This document shows, one piece after another, positions 7,960 through 16,247 of a stretch of 52,190 bases of DNA (its first letter is position 1; the number at the start of each line of letters is the position of its first letter). The stretch lies in contig NZ_AZWO01000016.1 of NCBI RefSeq assembly GCF_000514775.1, positions 86,986 through 139,175 of the forward strand, read 5' to 3'. The notes below the pieces were generated by a model that searched no databases, was not told the DNA's origin, and saw only the letters and a list, made by a program, of their open reading frames with translations. This DNA is from Salinispora pacifica CNR114. GTDB taxonomy: Bacteria; Actinomycetota; Actinomycetes; Mycobacteriales; Micromonosporaceae. The translations under genes were made by a program, and so were the position numbers.

Positions 7960-10900
7960 CAGTACCGCACCTCCTGCGAACGGCGGCGGACCACCGTCAC
8001 CTCGTCGCGCTGGTTGCCGGTCGGCCCGAGGTAGTTGAACGCGAAGGCGAACTGCGCGTATCCGCCGATCAGGTGGGTGGGTTTCACCAGCAGTCGGGTC
8101 AGCGAGTTGTGTATCCCGCCGCGGCGGCCGTTGAGCTGTGCCTTCGGCACGTCTATCACCCGTTCCTGCGCGTGATAGACGTAGACGGTGCCCTCGGGCA
8201 TCTTGTAGCTGACCACCGCCCGGCAGACCAGCACCCCGTTGCGGTTGACCGCCTCGATCCACTCGTTGTCCCGCACCCCGATCTTCGCCGCGTCTGCCTC
8301 ACTCATCCACATCGTCGGCCCACCGCGGGACAGCGTCAGCATGAGCAGGTTGTCCTGGTACTCCGAGTGAATAGCCCACTTCGAGTGTGGAGTCAGATAC
8401 CGAACGGTGATCTCCAACTCTCCGTTGGCGCCGAGCCGCGGTTCGCCGAAGAGTCGGTGGAGGTCCAGCGGCGGCCGGAAGATCGGCAGCGCCTCGCCCG
8501 TCTCGTGGATCCAGTCGTGGTCCAGGAAGAAGTGCTGCCGCCCGGTCAACGTGTGCCATGGCTTCAGCCGCTCCGTGTTGATCGTGAACGCCGAGTACCG
8601 GCGACCGCCGTGTTCACTGCCCGACCACTCCGGACTCGTGATCACCGGAACCGGACGGGACTGGGTGTCCGCGAAGGTGGTCTGTTTCCCCTCCGCCTCG
8701 GCGGCGAGGTCCGCCAGGCGTTGACCGGTCCGCCGCTCCAGGAACCGGAAGCCCTCGGTGGCGACGCGGCCGTTCGTGGTGCCCGACAGCGCCAGGATGG
8801 CCTCACAGGCTCGAATATCGGTGTCCAGCCGGGGCCGGCCGTCGGCGGCGCCACCCCGCACCACGCCGTTGACCCGCCGCAGGTAGTCGACCTCCCGGTG
8901 CACATCGACGGTGACCGCCTTGTTCGTGGTGCCCAGCCGGTCCAGTAGGGGGCCGAGAGCGGCCATCTGGTCGGCGACCGCGCCGTAGTCCCGCTCCACG
9001 ACCACGAACTTCGGCATCGTGCGGCCCGGCACCGCGGGAGCGTCGCCGGTCATCCAGTCGCGCACCACCCCGCCCGGAGTAGCCATCGCATCCGGGGTGT
9101 CGTGCAGCAGTGCCGTCGCCACCAGGTCCCTGCGTACACCGAGATGCCGGCGGGCCAGGGCGGAGAAGGCCTTGGCGATCCCGTGGAAGGCGGTGAAGTC
9201 GGTGCGGGTCTGCCACGGCGGGTTGATCGCCGGGGTGAAGGCGTTCACGAACGGGTGCATGTCGGTGGTGCTGAGATCATGCTTCTCGTACCAGGTGGCC
9301 GCCGGTAGCACCACGTCGGAGAAGAGCGTGGTCGAGGTCATCCGGAAGTCGAGGCTCAGCAGCAGGTCGAGCTTGCCCTCCGGGGCCTCGTCGCGCCACA
9401 CGACATCGGCCGGGCGGTTGCCGGCCGGAGCCTGCTCCGCCCGTAGGTTCGACTCGGTGCCGAGCAGGTGACGCAGGAAGTACTCGTTGCCCTTGCTGGA
9501 GGAGCCGAGCAGGTTGGCCCGCCACACCGTCAACACCCGGGGCCAGTTCTCCGGGGCGTCCGGGTCGGTGCCGGCGAAACCGAGTCGGCCATCGACCAGT
9601 GCGTCCGCGACGTAACGCGCCGGGTCGTCCGGGTTCGCGGCCAGTGCCTCGTCGGCCAGATCAAGGGGGTTACGGTCGAAGGTGGGCATCGACGGCATCC
9701 AGCCCAGCCGGGTCGACTGAGCCAACAGGTCGACGGTGTGCTTGCCGGCGAAGGCGCCGGCGCCGGTGGGAGCGGCGAGGGCGTCGGCGGCGTACGTGTC
9801 GTAGCGCCACTGGTCGGTGTGGACGTACCAGAAGGCGGTGCCGATCATCTGCCGGGGCGGGCGGACCCAGTCCAGCGCGAACGCGAGCTGCTGCCAGCCG
9901 GTCACCGGCCGGCACTTCTCCTGCCCCACGTAGTGTGCCCACCCGCCGCCGTTGACCCCCTGGCAGCCGGTCAGCGTGGTCAGCGCCAGCATCGCCCGGT
10001 AGGTGGTGTCGGAGTGGAACCAGTGGTTCGTACCGGCCCCCATCACGATCATTGAGCGGCCACCGGAGCGCTCGGCGTTGTCCGCGAACTCCCGGGCCAC
10101 CCGGGCCACCTGCGCCGCCGGTACGCCCGTGAGCGGCTCCTGCCACGCCGGCGTGTACGGCTCGGCCGTATCGTCGTACCCGGTCGGCCAGCTACCGGGT
10201 AGGCCGGGACGGGCGACGCCGTACTGGGCGAGCATCAGATCGAACACGGTGGTGACCAACCGGTCGCCGACCCGGCTGGTGGGCACGCCGCGCCGCAGCA
10301 CCGCCGGCTGGTCGGTGTCGAACCGGGGCAGCAGCACCTCCACCGCCTCGCCGCCGGTACAGCTCAGCCGGGGCACGATCTCGCCCAGCTCCAGGTTCCA
10401 CCGGCCGACGCCGGTCTCGCTGTAGCGGTCCCCGAGCGACCCGTTCGGCACCGCTGGCCCGTCCGCGACGGAATCCCACAGCACCGGCCGGAAGGCCGCC
10501 TCCTTGTCGCCTTCCCCCAGGTCGGCGGCGGTGACGAACTTCCCCGGGCGGTAGCCGCCGTCGGCTGCCGGCTCCAAGCTGACCAGGTACGGCAGGTCCG
10601 TGAAGCGGCGCACGTAGTCGAAGAACCGGGGCGTGTTCCAGTCGACGAAGAACTCCTTGAGAATGACGTGCCCCATCGCCATCGCCAGTGCCCCGTCGGT
10701 GCCGGGCTGGGCGGGCATCCACTCGTCGGCGAACTTGACGTTGTCGGCGAAGTCCGGGCTGACCACCACGACCTTCTGGCCCCGGTATCGTGCCTCGGCC
10801 ATCCAGTGCGCATCCGGGGTGCGGGTCACCGGCACGTTGGAGCCCCACATGATGAAGTAGGAGGCGTCCCACCAATCCCCGGACTCCGGCACGTCGGTCT

Positions 10901-11633
10901 GGTCGCCGAACATCTGCGGGGACGCCACCGGCAGGTCCGCGTACCAGTCGTAGAACGACAGCATCGATCCGCCGATCAGCGACAGGAACCGTGCCCCCAC
11001 CGCGTGCGACACCATCGACATCGCCGGGATGGGGGAGAAGCCGGCGATCCGATCCGGCCCGTACTCGGCGATGGTGTGCACATGCGCCGCGGCGACCAGT
11101 TCCAGCGCCTCGTCCCAGGAGACGCGGACCAGGCCGCCCTTGCCCCGTGCCTGCTGGTAGCGGCGTCGCCGCTGCGGATCGGCCTGAATCTCGGCCCACG
11201 CCGCCAGTGGATCACCCAGCCGCTGCCGGGCCTCGCGGTACATCTCCATCAGCACACCCCGGGCGTACGGGTAGCGCACCCGCGTCGGCGAGTAGGTGTA
11301 CCAGGAGAACGCCGCCCCGCGTGGGCAGCCCCGCGGCTCGTACTCCGGCCGATCCGGGCCGACGCTCGGGTAGTCGGTCTGCTGCTGTTCCCAGGTGATG
11401 ATGCCGTCGCGGACGTACACCTTCCAGGAACAGGAACCGGTGCAGTTCACCCCGTGGGTGGAGCGCACCACCTTGTCGTACGACCAACGGTCTCGGTAGA
11501 AGGCATCCGCCTGGCGCCCACCGACCTGGTAGAGGGCCCGGCCGTCGGGGGCGACCTCGGCCCGGCGAACCAGGCCGCCCACGGCCAGCAACGCCCGGCT
11601 CGCATGCTCCGTCGTGCCCGTCATTCGCCTCAT
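7959..11633 (-). CDS. narG: Respiratory nitrate reductase alpha subunit (molybdenum)
   Basis: 1224-residue catalytic subunit reducing nitrate to nitrite at Mo-bis-MGD on the inner face of the membrane. The N-terminal FS0 cluster ligands are visible: His60, Cys64 and Cys68 in THGVNCTGSCSW, and Cys103 in GCPRGAAFSW. The Asp that ligates Mo falls in the LPVASPQMFGDQTDVPES region near residue 235. Length matches the family (about 1220-1250). ATG at 11633 is taken, although ATG at 11624 has a better-spaced GAGGA. It is the first gene of narGHJI; its leader holds a palindrome at 11664-11678. Confidence 0.97.
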   Translation of the reverse strand: MRRMTGTTEHASRALLAVGGLVRRAEVAPDGRALYQVGGRQADAFYRDRWSYDKVVRSTHGVNCTGSCSWKVYVRDGIITWEQQQTDYPSVGPDRPEYEPRGCPRGAAFSWYTYSPTRVRYPYARGVLMEMYREARQRLGDPLAAWAEIQADPQRRRRYQQARGKGGLVRVSWDEALELVAAAHVHTIAEYGPDRIAGFSPIPAMSMVSHAVGARFLSLIGGSMLSFYDWYADLPVASPQMFGDQTDVPESGDWWDASYFIMWGSNVPVTRTPDAHWMAEARYRGQKVVVVSPDFADNVKFADEWMPAQPGTDGALAMAMGHVILKEFFVDWNTPRFFDYVRRFTDLPYLVSLEPAADGGYRPGKFVTAADLGEGDKEAAFRPVLWDSVADGPAVPNGSLGDRYSETGVGRWNLELGEIVPRLSCTGGEAVEVLLPRFDTDQPAVLRRGVPTSRVGDRLVTTVFDLMLAQYGVARPGLPGSWPTGYDDTAEPYTPAWQEPLTGVPAAQVARVAREFADNAERSGGRSMIVMGAGTNHWFHSDTTYRAMLALTTLTGCQGVNGGGWAHYVGQEKCRPVTGWQQLAFALDWVRPPRQMIGTAFWYVHTDQWRYDTYAADALAAPTGAGAFAGKHTVDLLAQSTRLGWMPSMPTFDRNPLDLADEALAANPDDPARYVADALVDGRLGFAGTDPDAPENWPRVLTVWRANLLGSSSKGNEYFLRHLLGTESNLRAEQAPAGNRPADVVWRDEAPEGKLDLLLSLDFRMTSTTLFSDVVLPAATWYEKHDLSTTDMHPFVNAFTPAINPPWQTRTDFTAFHGIAKAFSALARRHLGVRRDLVATALLHDTPDAMATPGGVVRDWMTGDAPAVPGRTMPKFVVVERDYGAVADQMAALGPLLDRLGTTNKAVTVDVHREVDYLRRVNGVVRGGAADGRPRLDTDIRACEAILALSGTTNGRVATEGFRFLERRTGQRLADLAAEAEGKQTTFADTQSRPVPVITSPEWSGSEHGGRRYSAFTINTERLKPWHTLTGRQHFFLDHDWIHETGEALPIFRPPLDLHRLFGEPRLGANGELEITVRYLTPHSKWAIHSEYQDNLLMLTLSRGGPTMWMSEADAAKIGVRDNEWIEAVNRNGVLVCRAVVSYKMPEGTVYVYHAQERVIDVPKAQLNGRRGGIHNSLTRLLVKPTHLIGGYAQFAFAFNYLGPTGNQRDEVTVVRRRSQEVRY

Positions 11634-11663
11634 TCCTCACCGGTGACCGCGAGAACACCCGAT

Positions 11664-11678
11664 GGGATGACTCGTCCC
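11664..11678. promoter_or_regulatory. 15-bp palindrome upstream of narG
   Basis: GGGATGACTCGTCCC, with six of seven base pairs symmetric, about 30-45 bases upstream of the narG start. Read on the narG strand it is GGGACGAGTCATCCC, which resembles the GGGAC...GTCCC boxes of DevR/DosR-type hypoxia regulators of actinomycetes, but the spacing differs by one base. No regulator gene of that type is in the window. Confidence 0.3.
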
Positions 11679-11837
11679 CAGCTTGGCGCAGATAGCCAGA
11701 CAAAGCGGGTCTAAATCGGCGCGATCGCCTATCTCGGTGGCGCTGGTGAACTTTCCGCCCGGCAACACCCTGCGCACCCAGGTGATCCGATAATTGGCAA
11801 GTTGCAGTGCTTTGGGTGGCTTAGGGTGAGGGGCGTG

Positions 11838-12761
11838 GTGCACGAGGCGCTCAGCTCCCCGGCGACGACCCGTCCGGGGCCGGAGATGGTCTGGATCCCG
11901 GGTGGTCGGTTTCGGATGGGATCAACGGATTTCTATCCTGAAGAAGGGCCCGTGCGATGGGTCGAGGTCGATGGGTTCTGGATCGATCAGTACCTGGTGA
12001 CCGTCCGAGATTTCGAGCGATTTGTCCGGGAGACCGGCCACGTGACAATGGCCGAGGTGGCACCGACGGCGGCGGACTACCCCGACGCCGACCCGGAGCT
12101 GCTCGTCCCCGGCTCCCTCGTGTTTCGCAAGGCCTCCGGGCCGGTCAGCCTCGCCGACTACCGCAACTGGTGGTCGTGGACGCCGGGCGCGACCTGGCGT
12201 CATCCCGAGGGGCCGGGCAGCACCATCGACGGCAGAGACCTGCACCCGGTCACCCACGTCGCGTACGCCGACGCGGTGGCCTTCGCGACCTGGGCCGGCA
12301 AGGAACTCCCCACCGAGTCCGAGTGGGAGCTCGCCGCCCGTGGCGGGCTCGACGGTGCCGCCTTCACCTGGGGCAACGAGTTCGCCCCCCAGGGCAAGAT
12401 GATGGCCAACACCTGGCAGGGCGCGTTTCCCTGGCAGAACCTGCTCCTCGACGGGTACGCGGGAACCTCGCCGGTGGGAGCCTTCCCGCCCAACGGTCAC
12501 CGCCTCTACGACATGGCCGGCAACGTCTGGGAGTGGACCCGGGACGTCTTCACGTACCCCGCTGACCCGTCGGCGAAGGCGTGCTGTACGACGCCGGTCA
12601 CCGCCGACGGACCGGGCGCGGGCATTCCCCGCCACGTCATCAAGGGCGGGTCCCACCTGTGCGCCCCCAACTACTGCATGCGGTATCGGCCGGCGGCCCG
12701 GCAGGGCGAAGCGATCGACACCTCGACCTGCCACCTCGGCTTCCGGTGCGTCATCCGGTAG
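11838..12761 (+). CDS. Formylglycine-generating enzyme (sulfatase activator)
   Basis: 307-residue FGE-sulfatase (SUMF1) domain protein. It oxidises the active-site cysteine of sulfatases to formylglycine using O2 and copper. The N-terminal MVWIPGGRFRMGS and the NVWEWTRD motif are family hallmarks. Both catalytic cysteines are present in KGGSHLCAPNYCMRYRPAAR (Cys275 and Cys280, C-x4-C, as in the Streptomyces coelicolor enzyme), which separates a true FGE from the many SUMF1-fold proteins that lack them. The likely start is GTG 11838 (or 11835), just after GAGGGG. Its expected client is the arylsulfatase at 16248, whose CSPTR site matches the C-x-P-x-R recognition motif. The 3' end overlaps the convergent gene at 12751 by 11 bases. 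Confidence 0.88.
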   Translation: MHEALSSPATTRPGPEMVWIPGGRFRMGSTDFYPEEGPVRWVEVDGFWIDQYLVTVRDFERFVRETGHVTMAEVAPTAADYPDADPELLVPGSLVFRKASGPVSLADYRNWWSWTPGATWRHPEGPGSTIDGRDLHPVTHVAYADAVAFATWAGKELPTESEWELAARGGLDGAAFTWGNEFAPQGKMMANTWQGAFPWQNLLLDGYAGTSPVGAFPPNGHRLYDMAGNVWEWTRDVFTYPADPSAKACCTTPVTADGPGAGIPRHVIKGGSHLCAPNYCMRYRPAARQGEAIDTSTCHLGFRCVIR

Positions 12762-13221
12762 TACCGGAGTCGCTGCCGGTCCGGCTGCGACCGATCGGCA
12801 CGAGCACCCAGAGCAGCAGCAGCCAGATCAGGGTCAGGCCGGTCAGCGCGAGCGCGAGCGGCAGCTCGAGGATGAAGTCCGTGACGAGGAGCACCGCGAC
12901 GATCACGGCCAGGATCATCAGCAACAAGCCGGTGGTGGTCATCCAGTGGGTGAAGCGCGCCAGTTCCGGATCACGCCCCTGCCGGAACAGCGCCCGGTGG
13001 AACGCCACCGGGGCGATGGTCGCCACCGCCGCGGCGGCGGTGGCGAGGAAGGAGATGATGTAGAGCGTCCGTTGGAAGGCGTTGGTCTCGCCGAACGCGG
13101 AGCTGAACGGGAGGGCGAGCAGGAAGGCGAAGAGGATCTGCACCCCCGTCTGCGCGATCCGCAGCTCCTGCAACAGCTCGGCGTACCGGCGCCGCCAGCG
13201 GGTCTCCGTCTCCTCCGCCAC
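12751..13221 (-). CDS. DUF6328-type four-helix membrane protein
   Basis: 156-residue membrane protein. A charged, soluble N-terminus (RWRRRYAELLQELRIAQTGVQILFAFLLALPF) leads into about four transmembrane segments, with FHRALFRQGRDPELARFTH in the central loop. The sequence fits the actinobacterial DUF6328 family as I remember it; function unknown. It is monocistronic and convergent with the FGE gene. Confidence 0.75.
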   Translation of the reverse strand: MAEETETRWRRRYAELLQELRIAQTGVQILFAFLLALPFSSAFGETNAFQRTLYIISFLATAAAAVATIAPVAFHRALFRQGRDPELARFTHWMTTTGLLLMILAVIVAVLLVTDFILELPLALALTGLTLIWLLLLWVLVPIGRSRTGSDSGTTG

Positions 13222-13392
13222 CCTGCCTCCGCAATCGGTGTGGTCCGGGCCGGGAGGGAGGGACCCTCCTTCCTCCGTGCCTCACAGTCTGGCACCGATG
13301 CGATCTCTCGCCGTGGGAATCGGCCAACGCACCGACACCGGTGGCGCGGGGCCCGACCCGGCTGTGATCCCGGATGGGGCACAATCGTGATC

Positions 13393-13902
13393 ATGAACGG
13401 CTCGCTAGCGGCTGGCGGCGCCGCCATCCGGCCGGCCACCGTCGAGGACGCGGCGACGGTCGCGGCGGTCTACGTGCGGAGCTGGCGTGCCGCCTACGCG
13501 GAACTCCTGCCCACCGAGGTGCTGGCATCCCTGGACGAGGCGGATTGGGCTCGGCGTTTCCGCAGTCGGCGGGACCCGGCCCGGAGCACACTGCTGGCGT
13601 TCACCCCGGGTCGCGTCGTTGGTGTGGTGATGGCCGGGCCGGACCGGCAGGATCCGCGATCCGCCGAGGTCTACGCGATCTACGTGCTACCGGAGTTCCA
13701 GGGCCAGGGGGTCGGTGCGGCCCTGCTGGACGCCGCCATCGCCCAACTCGACGCAGCGGTTGTCCGGCTCTGGTGTGCCGCGGCGAACAACAGCTCCCGA
13801 AGGTTCTACGAGCGCCGGGGATTCGTCCTGGACGGGGCGACCGGCAGCTACGAGATCAGCGGTCACCGGCTGGCCACCGTCCGCTACGCCCACGCGAGGT
13901 AG
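13393..13902 (+). CDS. GNAT N-acetyltransferase
   Basis: 169-residue single-domain GNAT enzyme. Motif A is visible as VYAIYVLPEFQGQGVGAALLDAA (acetyl-CoA pyrophosphate loop QGQGVG), followed by LWCAAANNSSRRFYERRGFVLDG (motif B). The substrate cannot be read from the sequence. The frame is open far upstream, but ATG 13393 (or GTG 13387) gives the family length and removes an arginine-rich extension. Confidence 0.82.
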   Translation: MNGSLAAGGAAIRPATVEDAATVAAVYVRSWRAAYAELLPTEVLASLDEADWARRFRSRRDPARSTLLAFTPGRVVGVVMAGPDRQDPRSAEVYAIYVLPEFQGQGVGAALLDAAIAQLDAAVVRLWCAAANNSSRRFYERRGFVLDGATGSYEISGHRLATVRYAHAR

Positions 13903-14113
13903 CGCGGGACCGATCGGTCCACCGCAGCCCGGATTGACGGTTCCGCCCAATCCGAACCAGAACGTGTGGAAGGCTCGCAGGCGACAGCCGCTTGGCCCGG
14001 GCTGGTTTCGGCCCGCAGCGGAAAACCGCAGACATGGGTTGCCCAACGCAATTTCGGCGGCGGGTCGTCAACACGCTCCGGTCGGGTCCCTACCCGAAGC
14101 GGTGAGGAGTTCG

Positions 14114-15379
14114 ATGATGCTGTGGGCGAAGTTCTTCCGAATCCGCCAGAACCTGGTGGGGAGCATGTGGTTCTTCCCGCTGCTGGGCCTGGTGGTGGGA
14201 GGGCTGCTCGCCCTGGTGGTCCGCGAGGTCGACGCTGTCATCACCCTGCCGTCGGCGTGGGAGTTCGAGCCGTCCGCGGCACAGGAGCTCCTCACGATCG
14301 TGGTCGAGGTCGCCGGGGTGCTGGCCGGATTTGTGGTGGCCGTGAGCGTGGTCGTACTCGAACTCCACGCCGACAGTTTTCCGCGCTACCTGCGGTTGTT
14401 GTACCGGGACCGATTCCACCTGGCCGTCGTGACGTTTATCCTCGGGACGGTCGCCTTCGCTTTCACGCTCCTGGCTCTTGGTGGGTCAGCGGAGATCCCG
14501 CCGCTCGGTGTCGGCATCTCGGGGATTTTCCTCATCGTCAGCTTCGTGCTCTTCGTGGTTTTCCTCAACCATCTGGTGCATCAACTTCGACCGGTGGCGG
14601 TCGCGGCCGACGTGACCAAGACCGCCCGGAAGCTGATGGCGGCGCGCGACCAGTCGGGCGGGTCGGTGGTGACCAAGGAGGAGCCGGCCGGGGATCCAAC
14701 TCTGGTGATTCAGTCCCAACGGTCCGGGTCGGTGCAGGCGTTGAATGAGGCAGCCCTGGTCCGTTGGGCCAGCCAGCACGACTGTCAGCTCCGGTCAAAG
14801 GTGGCGGCCGGCGACTACATCATCGCCGGCCAACCAGTGATGGAGATATTCGGGACGAGGCCGTCGGGTGACTCCACCAAGCAGATCCACGCCATGGTGG
14901 CCCTGGGGATCGAGCGGACCATCGAGCGTGATCCGGCCTTTCCGGTACGGATTCTGGTGGACAGCGCGGCCCGGGCGCTCTCCTCGGCCATCAACGATCC
15001 GACAACAGCGGTGCAGATGATGGACTACCTGGAGGAGCTGCTGCGGATGATCGGGGCGCGGCCCCTCGGCACGATGCGGTACTGCGACGAGTCCGGCCAG
15101 CCGCGGCTGACTGTGCCCGGCCGGACGTGGGAGGACTACCTCACGCTGGCGGTCACCGAGATCCGCGAGTACGGGGCCAGCTCCGTCCAGGTGCTGCGGC
15201 GGCTCCGCGCCATGCTCGAGGATCTCCGCGAGGTACTTCCGGCCGACCGGCGACCGGCGGTGGACGCCGAGCTTGACCGGCTGGACCAGACCCTGGCCGC
15301 GAGCTTCGGGGGCAAGGTCGACCACGACCGGGCCGTGGTGCCGGACCGGCAGGGAATCGGCGGTCCGGGCCGGGGGTGA
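14114..15379 (+). CDS. DUF2254 membrane protein
   Basis: 421-residue protein of the DUF2254 (COG4325) family. Four transmembrane segments occupy the first 160 residues (WFFPLLGLVVGGLLALVV and so on). A soluble C-terminal region follows, containing the family signature VDSAARALSSAINDPTTAVQ. Function unknown. ATG 14114 is preceded by GTGAGGAG. It is probably transcribed with the next two genes, spaced 132 and 61 bases apart. Confidence 0.8.
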   Translation: MMLWAKFFRIRQNLVGSMWFFPLLGLVVGGLLALVVREVDAVITLPSAWEFEPSAAQELLTIVVEVAGVLAGFVVAVSVVVLELHADSFPRYLRLLYRDRFHLAVVTFILGTVAFAFTLLALGGSAEIPPLGVGISGIFLIVSFVLFVVFLNHLVHQLRPVAVAADVTKTARKLMAARDQSGGSVVTKEEPAGDPTLVIQSQRSGSVQALNEAALVRWASQHDCQLRSKVAAGDYIIAGQPVMEIFGTRPSGDSTKQIHAMVALGIERTIERDPAFPVRILVDSAARALSSAINDPTTAVQMMDYLEELLRMIGARPLGTMRYCDESGQPRLTVPGRTWEDYLTLAVTEIREYGASSVQVLRRLRAMLEDLREVLPADRRPAVDAELDRLDQTLAASFGGKVDHDRAVVPDRQGIGGPGRG

Positions 15380-15511
15380 GGCTCCGGCTCCGAGCCCGGC
15401 TCGTGGCCGGAGGCATTCCGGCCACTGGGTGCCCCGTTCTCTGGTAGAACGAGAAAAGGAGGGGCGTGCATTCCATGGGACCGTTGAAACGGCTGGTGAA
15501 GGGTGTTGCCG

Positions 15512-16186
15512 ATGGGCAAGAGTTCTGATCAAGAAACGTTGCGGGCGCTCCGAAATCCGCGCGGGGTCGCGATCGCGGGCATACTTTTCGCCGTGGTCTT
15601 CGCCATCAGTATCATCCTGCTTCGGTCGGCGCTCCCGAAGGAGCCTTTTGCCGATGTGGAGTGGGTACGGCAAGAAGCTGGCCGGATGCGGGTGGCGTTG
15701 TTCCTCATCCCGTTCGCCGGAATCTTCTTCCTCTGGTTCATGGGCGTGGTGCGCGAGTACATGGGCAACTTGGGAGACTGGTTCTTCTCCACTCTGCTCA
15801 TCGGGAGCGGGGTTCTTTTCCTGGCCATGATATTTGTCGCCGTCGTGGTGGCGGGAGCCATTGTGGATGGTGTTCCCGAAGGTGGGTCCCAGTCCTTGGG
15901 TACCGAGACGGTGGGGTTCGGTCGCTCGATCATGCTTGAGGCGAGTGGGATCTACGCGGTACGTATGGCAGCGGTGTTCATGTTCGCGCTCGGAACGGTG
16001 GGGATGAAGACCCGCCTGATGCCGAAGTGGCTCTGGATCCTGACCTACATTCTGGCCGTGCTGCTCTTGATCTTCACCAACCAGAATCTCTGGTTCACGC
16101 TCATCTTCCCGGCCTGGGTTCTGCTGGTGAGCATCCGAATGTTGGTCACCGGCCAGGTGGCGCCATCCGACACCGCGAAGAGTTGA
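15512..16186 (+). CDS. Hypothetical membrane protein upstream of arylsulfatase
   Basis: 224-residue protein with about five to six transmembrane segments (GVAIAGILFAVVFAISIILL, MRVALFLIPFAGIFFLWFM and others). I do not recognise a family. It ends 61 bases before the arylsulfatase on the same strand, so co-transcription is likely. A role in transporting sulfated substrate or product is possible but unsupported. Confidence 0.72.
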   Translation: MGKSSDQETLRALRNPRGVAIAGILFAVVFAISIILLRSALPKEPFADVEWVRQEAGRMRVALFLIPFAGIFFLWFMGVVREYMGNLGDWFFSTLLIGSGVLFLAMIFVAVVVAGAIVDGVPEGGSQSLGTETVGFGRSIMLEASGIYAVRMAAVFMFALGTVGMKTRLMPKWLWILTYILAVLLLIFTNQNLWFTLIFPAWVLLVSIRMLVTGQVAPSDTAKS

Positions 16187-16247
16187 TTGGCAAAGTACGG
16201 GCAGGCCGCGGGTCTCGCCGTGGGAGCGGGAGAAGGAGAAGCCGTTC

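Noticed and set aside
10668..11714. A 348-codon plus-strand frame opposite narG
   Set aside because: Antisense to a certain gene, with Arg/His/Val-rich composition and no ribosome site.
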